Shown here in pieces: positions 54,853 to 64,000 of a DNA stretch of 64,000 nt. Under the pieces are notes generated by a model. It was not told the origin of the DNA, ran no database searches, and saw nothing but the letters and a program-made list of their open reading frames with translations. How positions within the stretch are numbered: position 1 is the first letter of the stretch; each line of letters starts with the position of its first letter. Position numbers and translations under genes: made by a program. The stretch is from contig OY757904.1 of NCBI GenBank assembly GCA_963585895.1, positions 29,425,136 through 29,489,135 of the forward strand, in the 5' to 3' direction. This DNA comes from Sepioteuthis lessoniana. Its lineage: Eukaryota; Mollusca; Cephalopoda; Myopsida; Loliginidae.

Positions 54853-56988
54853 TATCATCATCATCTCACGTTGCAAGCACAAATCTCCCTGGCTCTCTCC
54901 CGCCACCCTTCTCTATTGTCCATCACTTCCCGTAGGTCTTAAAGGCTACATTGTGTATCGGCACAGAGCAGCTCTACGTAGGTTCGTGCTGTTCGGCTTG
55001 CCTTTGCCCGTCCATGTGAAAGGGCCCACAAGAGTATGTCACTTATGAGTTCGTCCCTACTTCTCCAACAGTGTCCCGCATGTCTGGTACGTCTAACTTG
55101 GATAGTTTTTTTTATGATAGGTGGTAAGTGGCCGTACAGCTGCTGTTTTGTGGGGTACTACCTTCATGATTTGTTATATACTTCTTCCAAAAAGCTTTTT
55201 TTTCCCCAAACGTTTAGTAAGCGTCCATGTAGTGCGTCTATACAGCAGTATGGATACGACAACTACTTGGAAAAAACTGCTTTTAATTTTATCGGTCAGG
55301 TCTGACTGTATTATAATAGCCGAGGGATTTCGTTTTATTTATCTTGCCTTTGGGTTTAGTTAGGCTGAGAACTTTTCCGCTCAGCACATGGGTTAGTTTG
55401 GTGCAAACTTGAGCGGAGGTGTTAACGCGCGCTCGGGGAGGATGTGTCGTTCACAGATGTCAAAGTAACAATTCCAGGACCAGAGGATGTGAATTACGTC
55501 ATGCACCGGAAGCGAGCGCGGAGGATTATGGGGGATTTGGAAAAAGTCAGTTGAGTTGAGTCTTGCCGTCCGAAGAAGAAGGGTGAATTTTGCTTGCTTG
55601 CCGAGGCCTTGTGGCGGGTGCCACACATGTTGGGTGTGTAGATGGAAAAGCTAGAATAGAAAGAATGTGTATCTCTCTCCTTATGTTGAAGAACCTATAA
55701 ACTCAAAGTAAATAAAATGTTTCGTACCTAAACTAAGTAGTCATAAGTGTTTTTAGTGTTTCGGGATTCCTATGTTCTATGTATATATGTTATGAACATT
55801 CTATGTACATTTCCCATATTTATGTATGAGTATGTCACATGACTTCCATATGACCTATCAATAGCTGTCCATGCCTTTGCAAGTCTCGTGTTGATGTCTG
55901 TATCGGTGGACGGGGCACTGTTTCCTACGTATGTTGAACTTGTCAACTAGTTTCAGAGAACTATCATTTAGTTTGGAGATGTCGCCTCTTTGATTAAAGC
56001 ACATGTATTCCGCCTTGTCTGCGTTAACTTGGAAGTCTATGCCTGTAGCTGCTAGTTCAAGCTTATCTAGCAGGGAATCGGCTTGGATGGGTGTATTTGC
56101 CAGAAGTGCCATGTCATCGGCATAGTCCGTGTCCATAATTGTTTGTTCGGGGTATCTTCTACTTCTTTCCTTTGTGAGCTTGAAACAGTTGTCTTTTATT
56201 TTATCCATATACGATTTAAGCACGTAGTATATACAGATGATAAAGAGGTATGGGGCTAATGTATCTCCTTACAGTACACCTGCAACATTGTTGAAGTAGT
56301 CTGTGTCTCCATCCGGAGAGCGGACTTGTACTTTCGTATTTCTATTTAGCATAATTATAGCTGCGATGGTTTCTTTGCGTAGGTCGTAGGCAAGTACTAT
56401 TTGTTCCATCTTTCCTCTGTAGAAGGAATCAAAGGCCTAGGCGAAGTCGACAAATAATATTGTTGCCTCTAGGTTTTTTGCAAGTACACCTTCTAGAAAT
56501 CGGCGGAGAGTCATAATGTGTGACGTCTTGGATCTATTTCTCCGAAAGCTATTTTGCTTCTTTCTGAGCATCTCCCTGATTTTAGGTTCAATGCGTTTGC
56601 GTAGTAGATCATTGCATATCTTCGCCGCTATAGATGTAAGTGTTATACCTGGGTAGTTCTTGGCTAATCTTTGGTCACCGTTTTTAAGGAAGGGGAGGAT
56701 GCATCCCTTTATCCATCTGTCTCTTGCGTTATATACGTCATTAAAGTGTCAGAGCAGTACGTCATCGAATTGCCTGGTCTTCCATATTTCTGGGAGTATT
56801 TCATCAAGCCCTACCTCTTTTATATTTTTGATTTTTCTTAGTACTCAGTCGAGTTCTTCTTGCGTAAAACCTCCGAGTTTGATGTCTAATTGTTTACTAA
56901 TAATTGCGATTGGTTTATGTGTAAATTTTGGAGGGTTTCCGAGTAAATTCTTGAAATGTTGTTCCCATAGTTGTATTCGTTCTTCTTA
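54853..56988 (-). mobile_element. RTE LINE RT and 3' region, split by a solo LTR
   Basis: Minus order: fingers (from about 56988, KFTHKPIAIISKQLDIKLG), LRKIKN, KGCILPF, SIAAKI-NDLLRKRIEPKI, NSFRRNRSKTSH, FVDFA-AFDSF, then the motif DYADDMALLANTP (intact) in the frame 55858-56223, and after the LTR the thumb and C-terminus to a short CAT tail at 54853. Stops occur at several conserved Trp, Gln or Lys codons. Inactive. Confidence 0.9.
55307..55839. mobile_element. Solo LTR (533 bp) inserted in the RTE copy
   Basis: Begins TGTATTATAATAGC, ends TATGTCACA and is flanked by TGAC on both sides (55303-55306 and 55840-55843). Removing it joins the RTE sequence GGTCTGAC to TTCCATATGA as in other copies. 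A TTACGTCATGCACCGGAAG stretch at about 55494 resembles joined CREB/ATF and ETS sites, and AATAAA occurs near 55711. It is unrelated in sequence to the other solo LTRs apart from the CACCGGAAG motif. Confidence 0.78.
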
Positions 56989-57049
56989 GTTGATAGCTTT
57001 CAGACTAGTCAAGATGAACACGCAAAATGGTTTAATTCTGAACTTTATG

Positions 57050-57345
57050 CTTTATGAGTTTTAACTGGGCCATAACTTCACACACACAACCAGAAATATT
57101 TGTTGAGAGAAAGGTGAAAGCGTAGTAGTCCATAATACAGCAACCAGATGGCTCATGGAATTTCGCTTGCTTTCAAAGAAGTTCGATGATCTGACAAAGT
57201 CAGATAGGTCTAAAACCGAGAATCCGAGGAGATTTTTTGATTAGCAAGGAATCTAACACTCTACTGTGGTGCATTACATTCACGACTTCTATGAAAGCTT
57301 TCAGAGATACCGAATTGTGCCAAACGTAACCAAAATATTGCAAAA
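57050..57345 (+). pseudogene. Mariner-like transposase N-terminal remnant
   Basis: The plus frame from 57052, read through stops, gives YEF*LGHNFTHTTRNIC*EK, GESVVVHNTATRWLMEF, LDDLTKS-like and HSTVVHYIHDFYESF. This follows the N-terminal HTH pattern of mariner-type (SETMAR-like) transposases: GHN, RNI, a TA-RW-F segment and the second HTH. It is a different lineage from the mariners at 4154 and 6680. No catalytic region is found. Confidence 0.65.
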
Positions 57346-57379
57346 CAACTGACTCTCCCGACTACTACAATCGTATCAA

Positions 57380-57790
57380 ATGACACTTCATAACTCCATA
57401 ATGTTACAAATTTTTTTTTTCCTCATGGGGGAACTGGAATGGTTGATGGGATTCCATATTCTTGAATTAGCTGTTTGCCTTTCTCTTCAAGCTAATGAAC
57501 TTGGGAACTACATAAATCCAGCTCTTCTTTTCCAGCTAGTTATGGAAAAATATATAAGTAAGCTCTATTTTTTACTTCGTAAGGTAACCAGTCTAGGAAG
57601 GGAATGCTCAGAATTCAAAGAAATTGTACTTTGGTTAGAAAATTACCTATGTTCTAAAATAATATTAAAATTGTCTATGCGTTACAAACTGCCGAAGGAA
57701 GAACTGTTGTGTAAATGCATACCTTTTTTAGGATTTGCTGCTTTTTATTTGTTATATATTTGTCTTATAATGTATTCGTCATATGGATCA
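57380..57790 (+). other. Long open frame, unrecognised
   Basis: The frame 57380-57910 has 176 codons. Its last ~40 residues are SINE sequence, so only about 57380-57790 could be native. It has a Leu-rich character, a hydrophobic stretch near residues 118-135 (FLGFAAFYLLYICLIMY) and no family motif I know. It follows the mariner remnant on the same strand, so a link to that element is possible but unproven. A chance frame in AT-rich DNA is also possible. Confidence 0.25.
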
Positions 57791-57794
57791 ACTT

Positions 57795-57985
57795 ACGCAG
57801 TCGCCTGGGTTTATAGAATGCACCGACTGCATCTCCGCAAAAGGGGTAAGAACTCCCTAATGAGTGTCCTGTATATGACACTAAACAATCTGAGGGTGAT
57901 GTTACAGTAATGCTGGAGCGTTGGGGAATGCGAACCACACCTTAATTGGTATTGCCCCCAAGTCAACTCATGCCTAGTATTGTGT
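57795..57985 (+). mobile_element. SINE-like repeat, same family as 47632-47850
   Basis: Shares CACCGACTGCATCTCCGC, AATGAGTGTCCT-TATGACAC, CAGTAATGCTGGA and GGGGAATGCG with 47632 and 48085. The right end runs into the mariner fragment. Confidence 0.7.
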
Positions 57986-57998
57986 ATCGTTCTTCTAA

Positions 57999-58212
57999 AA
58001 TGACCTGATGTCCAGATTGCATTTTTGAAGTTCACCAGCTGTGACAATAAGGCTTTAGTATGGTGTATCCCAATTCCTGCTGTAGTTGTTCATTTGAATC
58101 TGATATCAGAAAAAATGGTCAGTCATCTCAGAAGATGTATAGCAATAAGATACTGAATTTCCAAGTGTCTACGACAATTTTAAATACCTGTACAAAAACG
58201 TCTGGAAACTTA
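57999..58212 (-). mobile_element. Mariner 5'-end fragment, copy 3
   Basis: Matches the right end of the mariner at 4154-5017 from GTCCAGATTGCATTTTTGAA to the terminal repeat TCTGGAAACTTA at 58201-58212. It holds only the 5' UTR and the first codons of transposase (MN-YSR-GI-like on the minus strand). Confidence 0.85.
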
Positions 58213-58766
58213 TTAAATTCCCCACGTACTTCAAAATCCGCCCATAACATGTCATGAGATATGCATAGGTATTAGATATTTTGTACCAAAATTATTCACC
58301 TCGACAAATCAAGATTAGCATTAAGCAGCTTTCTACAGTTTGTAACTATCTTTACAACAGCGCAATAACTACAATGACATGCACTATCCGGATAGAGGCA
58401 TTCGTTTCAGTTAACATCAGAGGAAACGTATCTTTTCATCATAGTGATGTTTCCGTTTCCGTTTCCGTCCTGGTTTCCATACTATGCCTTTGACAATCTG
58501 GTTAATCAACACGCCCCGTTGGGATCTACCTGGGTATCCCATTAAAAAGATCGAAGTCTGTGATGCAATTTTCCCTAGTAAAAAAAAAATCTTCCTCTCT
58601 TTTGAAAATTGCTTTTGTTCTAGTAGTCATTTAGATAGATAGATAGATAGATAATTTCAGTTATGTTTATAGATCTTTAAAAAATTATAGCTGACAGTAA
58701 TTTACTTGGCCTCCTCCTCTATAGGCACTGGTAAACAACTACACCACCTATTTTTTATTGATGTAT
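58213..58766. other. Spacer with (TAGA)n
   Basis: About 5 TAGA units at 58634-58653. Otherwise unrecognised. Confidence 0.5.
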
Positions 58767-59018
58767 CATCATCATCATAATGTCGTGCCGCTAGCACGGA
58801 TATCCTTGACCATCTCTCGCCACTTCTCCCTATCATTCATCGCCTCCGGCAGGTCTTCTGGGTTACATCCTGTGTCCTCACATAGCTGCTGTATGTAAGT
58901 TCGGGCTGGTCGTCCTGCTTTTGCTTGACCATATGTGGGGGTCCATAGGAGTACGTCACTTACGAGCTCTTCCTTGCTTCTCCAGCAGTGTCTGGCGTGT
59001 CTGGCCCGTCTAACCTGT
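58767..59018 (-). mobile_element. RTE LINE 3' end
   Basis: (CAT)n on the plus strand at 58767-58780, then a clean minus frame IQVRRARHARHCWRSKEELV, DVLLWTPTYGQAKAGRPART, YIQQLCEDTGCNPEDLPEAM, WREMVKDIRASGT. This is the C-terminal end of the RTE protein, intact over about 80 codons. The 5' truncation is at about 59018 in a T run. Confidence 0.9.
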
Positions 59019-59289
59019 ATAGTTTTTTTTTGAAAGAAATTAATACACATTTGTAAAATATATTGGATACAATTATCAATTATCATTCAAGGTGATGTCA
59101 ACAACAACAAAAAAATGCTCAGCGTGGAGTGTCCCTAAAAAGAATGTCGCAAGCCAACACTAGTTATTGAGTAAATAGTGAATCCTAACATTCATAAATT
59201 TCTATGTAAAAAGAAACAAAATATTTATAGCAATAAAGAAGGAAACATCTGTTACATAAATACGGTAGTACAGTCGGTTTGCTTCTTAA
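59019..59289. other. AT-rich spacer
   Basis: Nothing recognisable. Confidence 0.5.
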
Positions 59290-60040
59290 GAGTTCGTGGA
59301 GGACTAAGTACCTTCTGTAGTTTATGGGAGTTACTTTCAGGTTTCGTTTCCACAAATACAACACAAATTTTACAAGCACGTAAACAAATAGAATGAGACA
59401 ACAACAAATATAAACAAACAGGCAATTTAATAACCATAATAAACATGATAAAAATAATTAAGATACAATATTCATTTTATGTGCGTGGTGTGCGTATGTA
59501 GAAAACACAGCTATGGCCAGTTCAACAAAAAATGATCTGTTCGCCTGCGTGTGCATGTGTACATGTGGGGAAAGTCTATTGAATCATTGTGTCCATTGGT
59601 GGCCGAAGTAAAGCGGATAAAATATGACTTTACTTACATACATGTGTATTCATTAGTGTATATATGTATGTGATCGTAATTATGGGCATTTTTTGTTCTT
59701 AAATCTACACGTGCGTTTTTATGATCTTTGGCGACAACGTGTTGCGTTCCGGTAGTTGGCAAAAGAACGTCCTATGCTTCTTCGCTCTGTGTCCTGTCTG
59801 CGATGCTGTCTGTCGTCCTTGCCTCTCTGTCTGATAGTGGAATGCCCTAGTTAATTAATTTTTTCGTTATTTATACTTTGTAGGGGAACTAAGGTGGATG
59901 AAAATTAGGATTATATTAAGTTTTATTGCGGGTCCTAAAATTCAAGCGCGCAGGCATTTCTTGACCGGTCACATTCATGTAATTACTAATTTATTTTGGA
60001 GCCCTAACTTTTTTCTGTTAATTAGTTTCTGGGCCGGATT

Positions 60041-60053
60041 TTCTTGAATGTTC
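60041..60053 (+). promoter_or_regulatory. Heat-shock-element-like motif
   Basis: TTCTTGAATGTTC; the partner of 36294-36306. Confidence 0.4.
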
Positions 60054-60129
60054 TAATTTTGTGTTTTTAGCTGATTAGTTGAAAATGCCAAAGTTTAACT
60101 TCCAAATTAATGCGATTTTGATCCCAAAT

Positions 60130-60142
60130 TTCGTGAATGTTC
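60130..60142 (+). promoter_or_regulatory. Heat-shock-element-like motif
   Basis: TTCGTGAATGTTC; the partner of 36383-36395. Confidence 0.4.
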
Positions 60143-60190
60143 TTATCCATATTTTTGTGGTTGATTATTTTAAGGCTAAAAATGTGTATT

Positions 60191-60741
60191 CTATAAGTCA
60201 AAAGTTACAACGTTACAGTTTGGTATTCTCTTTATATACACAGATTTGAAAACAGGCAGAAAGGATTTCTCAATAAGCATTGATTGGTTCATGTGGGAAT
60301 AAATTGAAAGAGAAAAAAAAACAAAGTGTATTTGATGGTGAGGCTCCAGTTTTGGATACGTTGGAAGTTTTCAGTGACTATTCATTGCTGGCGTTTCCAG
60401 AACCATTCTGATCTGAACTGGCGGTATGCGTTAAGATCGTCTAGATGAAACAAATAGATATATTGTAGAATTATTAGTATTCGATAGGACTGTATGCAAA
60501 AAACGAAAACAAACAAAAAATACATAGCAACAATTAAAAACAAAAACAAAAAATAAAGAAACTGCTAAACAAAATGCATATAAGTACAATGAACGAAATT
60601 ACCAAATTTCACTACATAAAACAATTCTTGACTGATTGACATATTGTTCAAATCAATCAATCAATCTTGTTAAATATCAAAGGACAAGTTTAATTTAAAA
60701 TATACTTGTTTAAATTTGGAAAACCTTTCTTCATCATAAGT
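60191..60741. other. AT-rich spacer
   Basis: Nothing recognisable. Confidence 0.5.
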
Positions 60742-60751
60742 ATTACGAATC

Positions 60752-61286
60752 AAAACCGAAAAAGACATCGACACATGGCTAACAAAGGCATGGACAGCTA
60801 TCAATAGGCTATCGATCATATGGAAATCAGACCTGACCCATAAAATGAAACGCAGTTTCTTCCAGGAAACGGTCGTATCGATACCGCTGTAGAGATGCAC
60901 TACTTGGGCGCTAACTAAATGCCTGGAGAAGAAGCTACACGGCAATTACACAAGAATGTTGCGAGCAATATTGAACAAGTCCAGGCAGCAACACCCTACA
61001 AGGCACCAACTATACGGCCAGCTTCTTCCCACCACGAAAAATATCCAAGCTAGACGAACCAGACATGCAAGACACTGCTGGAGAAGCAGGGACGAGCTCA
61101 TAAGTGATGTACTCCTATGGACCCCCACATATGGGCCCCAGCTAGAACATACATACAGCAGCTGTGTGAGGATACGGGATGTAGTCCAGAAGACCTGCCA
61201 GAGTCGATGAACGATTGGGAGGAGTGGCAAGAGAGGGTCAGGGATATCCGTGCCTGTGGCATGACATGATGATGACGATGATGATG
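60752..61286 (+). mobile_element. RTE LINE 3' end with target-site duplication
   Basis: A 5'-truncated copy starting in TEKDIDTWL and running through MKRSFFQETVVSIPL, YTRMLRAILNKSRQQHPTRH, ARRTRHARHCWRSRDELIS and DVLLWTPTYG to an (ATG)n-type tail. ATTACGAATC flanks it at 60742-60751 and 61287-61296, a textbook LINE target duplication. The frame 60956-61210 is open for 84 codons. Confidence 0.93.
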
Positions 61287-61296
61287 ATTACGAATC

Positions 61297-61624
61297 CAAA
61301 CAAAAAAGGCAAAATTGCTTAATTTTCAAATATAAAGATGGCGTAAACATGTTTTATATACAGAATATAGTGCAACTAACTCTTCACTTTTCCTAAATAC
61401 ATTATACTTGTTATACTTCTACTAAACAGCTTGGAAAAATCTTATTACATAAAAGATTTGTTTATTTTTTGTCTCTTCACATTAATGCGTTTTGCTGAAA
61501 TGAAGCGACAGATCTAAAGTTACCTACAAACTGCGTAAATTGAAACCTCTTCATTTGGGCTGTTGGTTACTTTAACACTTTCAATCCTGCGTGATAAAAA
61601 ATAGACTTGATTTTGAAGAAGAGC
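61297..61624. other. AT-rich spacer
   Basis: Nothing recognisable. Confidence 0.5.
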
Positions 61625-61755
61625 CTAGAAAAATGATTGTCTGAACTAGAAATCAGAGGGATAATTAAGACTGTCCAGACCACGACTCTGTTGAGATTGG
61701 CTAGAAGTCTCAGTAAACTCCAAGAGAGTACTGAATACTTGCTCTCAGTCGGACT
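61625..61755 (+). pseudogene. Dong/R4-like LINE C-terminal fragment
   Basis: The frame 61637-61849 begins with ELEIRGIIKTVQTTTLLRLA and RSLSKLQESTEYLLSV, matching the end of the Dong-like protein (LEVGGRVETIQTT-LLRTA in copy 4). The remaining residues are unrelated. It is the only trace of this family in the right third. Confidence 0.65.
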
Positions 61756-62266
61756 TCATATAGTTTTTAAATCTGTGCATGGAATAAGTTTCGGAGCCAA
61801 ATCGATGAAAAGCGAAATTCCTTTTCATAAATGTGCATCAAGTATGTAATTCTAAAGTTAATGATCTTGGAAAATAGAAATCGGTGATTTGATTTAAAAT
61901 TTTGGTTGGAGCAGTGTGTACTTCCCTTCAAACTAATGCCATTGGGTAAGGTATGGATATCTCTTCTGCATTCCAGCTATAAGTAACTAGTAGTGAAGAT
62001 TGTGTGATTTGGTCTTGGTTATGAAAACAGGATAAGAGAAGAAAAAAATTTGTTTAACTGACTTTTTGTCATCATGGTCGAGGTGGATTGGCAAGATTAA
62101 TACATACGGTTAAATAATTTTTTTACCACATACATATACCATCTGTCTTCAAGGATATATTCTATTTGTGTGTATATATATATATACCAAGAGATCACCT
62201 ACAACGTAAAATGGTGATGATTTTGTTCTTCAAAGCAGACGTTTGCTTATATATATATATATATAT
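61756..62266. other. Spacer with short TA tracts
   Basis: TA tracts at about 62166-62185 and 62249-62266. The second abuts the RTE tail. Confidence 0.55.
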
Positions 62267-62316
62267 CATCATCATCATCATATCGCGCTGGTAGCACGGA
62301 TATCCCTGACCCTCTC

Positions 62317-63285
62317 TCACCACACCTCCCTATCGTTCATCGCCTTAGGTAGGTCTTTAGGACAACAGCCTGTATCCTCACATAGCTGCTGAATGTACGT
62401 TCGAGCTGGTCGTCCTGCTTTTGCGCGGCCATGTGTGGAGATCCATAAGAGTACATCTCTTATGAGTTCATCTCTGCTTCTCCAGCAGTGTCCTGCATGT
62501 CTGGTTCGTCTAACTTGAATAGTTTTCGTGATAGGGGGCAGGTGGCTGTACAGTTGGTGTCTTGTGGGGTGCTGCTGCCAGGACTTGTTCAGGATTGCAC
62601 GCAGCACTCTTGTGTAATTGCCATCCAGTTTGTTCTCCAGCCGTTTTGTTAGAGTCCATGTAGTGCATCCATATAGCAGTATCGATGTGACCGCTGCCTG
62701 GAAGAAGCTGCGTTTCATTTTATCGGTTAGGTCTGATTTCCATATAATCGATAGCCTATTGATAGCTGTCCATGCTTTCGTTAGCCTCGTTTCGATGTCC
62801 TTTTCGGTTGATTCGACGCTGCTTCCTCGGTACGTGAATTTGTCTACTAGTTTAAGTGGGGGTCCTTCTAGAGTGGAGATGTCCCCCGTTTGGTTATAGC
62901 ATATATATTCCGTTTTGTGTGCATTAACATAGAGGCCTATGCTTGCTGCTGCTCGTTCCAAACTATGCAGAAGAGTTTCGGCTTGGTCAGGTGTATTTGC
63001 CAGTATCGCTATGTCATCGGCGTAGTCGGCGTCGGTAATTGTTGTTGCGGGGTATCTTCTGCTTCGTTTCTTCGTCAGTTCGAAGCCATTTTCTTTGATT
63101 TTGTCAATCGATGTTTTAAGTACGTAGTCTAGACAAATGATAAAGAGGTACGGGGCCAGCGTGTCCCCTTGTAGTACTCCTGCTACAATGTCAAAGTATT
63201 CTGTGTCTCCATCCGGTGTTCGTACTTTTACTTTAGTGTTTCTATAGAGAATCGTTATTGCCGCTACGGTTTCTTTAGGTATGCC
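62317..63285 (-). pseudogene. RTE RT palm to C-terminus, interrupted by nonsense codons
   Basis: The frame is open from 63285 down to 62317. Order: GIPKETVAAI, VRTPDGDTEYFD, GVLQGDTLAPYLFI (motif B), DYADDIAILANTP (catalytic YADD intact, about 63000-63040), SLERAAASIGLYVNAHKTEY, KLVDKFTYRGSSVESTEKD, TDKMKRSFFQAAVTSILLYG, KLDGNYTRVLRAILNKSWQ, HAGHCWRSRDEL, GRPARTYIQQLCEDTG. It ends at NDREVW where the next family residue, Arg (CGA), is TGA, a CpG-type transition. Upstream it is cut off by the TAA at 63286. Confidence 0.92.
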
Positions 63286-63957
63286 TTACGCTAGTAGGAT
63301 TTGTTCCATCTTTCCTCTGTGAATGGAGTCGAAAGCCTTGGTAAAGTCGACAAATATTAATGTCGCTTGTAGGTTCTTTGCCCGTACACCTTCTAGGATT
63401 CTGCGGATGGTTAATATTTGTGAGGTCGTGGATCTATTTCTTCGGAAGCTATTTTGGTTTTTTCTAAGTATGATGTCGATTTTGGGTTCTATTCGGTTTC
63501 GTAGTAGGGCATTGTAGATTTTGGCAGCTATGGATGAAGGGTTAATGCCTCGGTAGTTTTTGGCTAATCTGAGGTCCCCCTTTTTAGGGAAGGGGAGTAT
63601 GCATCCCTTCATCCATCTATCTATCGGATTTTGATTGTATACTGCGTTGCAGTGGCGGAGCAGTATGTCGTCGAATTGTCTGGTCTTCCATACTTCCGGT
63701 GGAATTTCGTTCAGCCCTGCAGCTTTCCTATTTTTAATTTTTCTGAGAACCGAGTCGAGTTCTTCTAGTGTGAACGGTCCTAGTTTAATGTCTAATTGTT
63801 TGCTAATTATTCTGGTGATTGGTTCATGCGTTATTTTTGGTGGGTTTCCAAGTAAGTTTTCGAAGTGCTGTTTCCACAGTTTTATTCTTTCTTTTCTTTT
63901 GCTTTGGCTGTGTTCTTTCTTCTGCTCACTTCGTTTATTTATTGCCATGCTATCCAT
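63286..63957 (-). pseudogene. RTE RT fingers and palm motif A
   Basis: 223 codons. After about 20 out-of-frame residues the family frame begins at KERIKLWKQHFENLLGNPPK, then LEELDSVLRKIKNRKAAGLN, KGCILPFPKKGDLRLAKNYR, IYNALLRNRIEPKI, FRRNRSTTSQILTIRRILEG and FVDFTKAFDSIHRGKMEQIL (RT motif A with its Asp). The conserved LAYGIP that should follow has TAA in place of Tyr (63286-63288), a one-base change. Confidence 0.93.
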
Positions 63958-64000
63958 GATTGCCTATCTTCCACCGAGTCTCTGATCTTATCTATCTGAT

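Larger units (their letters stand above)
59290..60190 (+). mobile_element. Unclassified dispersed repeat, copy 2, with two heat-shock-like motifs
   Basis: Collinear with 35620-36440 with moderate divergence and small indels. The motifs TTCTTGAATGTTC (60041-60053) and TTCGTGAATGTTC (60130-60142) lie at the positions of those in copy 1. No terminal duplication is identified, so the ends are approximate. Confidence 0.7.
62267..64000 (-). mobile_element. RTE LINE, best-preserved copy, runs off the right edge
   Basis: (CAT)n on the plus strand at 62267-62281 is the (ATG)n tail. The minus strand then holds the C-terminal domain, thumb, palm and fingers continuously. The endonuclease would lie beyond 64000. 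Only a few lesions are visible: a frameshift near 63900-63945, TAA at 63286-63288 and TGA near 62317. The divergence from the other copies suggests it is among the youngest here. Confidence 0.93.

Noticed and set aside
55036-55363. Plus-strand frames rich in Ser and Leu across RTE regions (also at 49897, 62618, 63635)
   Set aside because: They are antisense to the RTE coding strand; they recur wherever RTE copies occur and match no protein family.

Overview
The window looks like intergenic or deep-intronic DNA from a large, repeat-rich invertebrate genome, most likely a cephalopod mollusc of the octopus type. This is inferred from the strongly AT-rich background, very many (TA)n, (TG/CA)n and compound microsatellites, many degenerate tRNA-derived SINEs, RTE-type LINEs with (ATG)n tails, a LINE with a restriction-like endonuclease, mariner and Tc1 elements, and no prokaryotic gene organisation. 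No host protein-coding gene, rRNA or free-standing tRNA gene could be supported. Every recognisable protein fragment belongs to a transposable element, and all are broken.

Layout: 1-11 kb has a solo-LTR-like repeat (1089-1615), two internally deleted mariner elements (4154-5017, 6680-7456), a GC-rich island of unknown nature (about 5869-6320), SINEs, and an RTE LINE split by a 1.2-kb solo LTR. 11.6-15 kb holds a degraded Ty3/Gypsy element with gag, protease, RNase H and integrase remnants. 15.6-27.6 kb is SINEs, microsatellites, a 156-bp tandem repeat (4 units), a 90-bp tandem repeat, an overlapping palindrome pair and a repeat family whose copies differ by an internal inversion. 27.8-35.6 kb is a head-to-tail pile of at least seven copies of one Dong/R4-like LINE on the minus strand, one interrupted by a solo LTR. 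35.6-36.4 kb and 59.3-60.2 kb are two copies of an unclassified repeat in which both copies keep two perfect heat-shock-element-like motifs. 37-42 kb has an RTE fragment and a degraded endonuclease-RT LINE with an inverted internal duplication. 43-54 kb has microsatellites, RTE ends, a composite SINE/55-bp-repeat block, a plus-strand Dong-like fragment, a long hairpin and a dead but full-length Tc1. 54.8-64 kb is dominated by RTE copies, including the best-preserved one at the right edge (62267 to beyond the window), plus mariner remnants and a further solo LTR.

How the parts relate: the sequence records layered insertion. LTR elements landed in LINEs and recombined to solo LTRs, leaving 4-bp duplications. 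LINEs landed in the TAA tails of older LINEs. A Tc1 sits inside a TA microsatellite and RTE ends lie against TA tracts. Nothing is predicted to be mobile today except possibly by trans-complementation of non-autonomous copies. The most unusual signals are the Dong-like tandem pile, the conserved heat-shock motifs in the 35.6/59.3-kb repeat, the shared telomere-like deletion junction in two mariner copies, and the conserved short frame in the LTR family at 1.1 and 29.2 kb.
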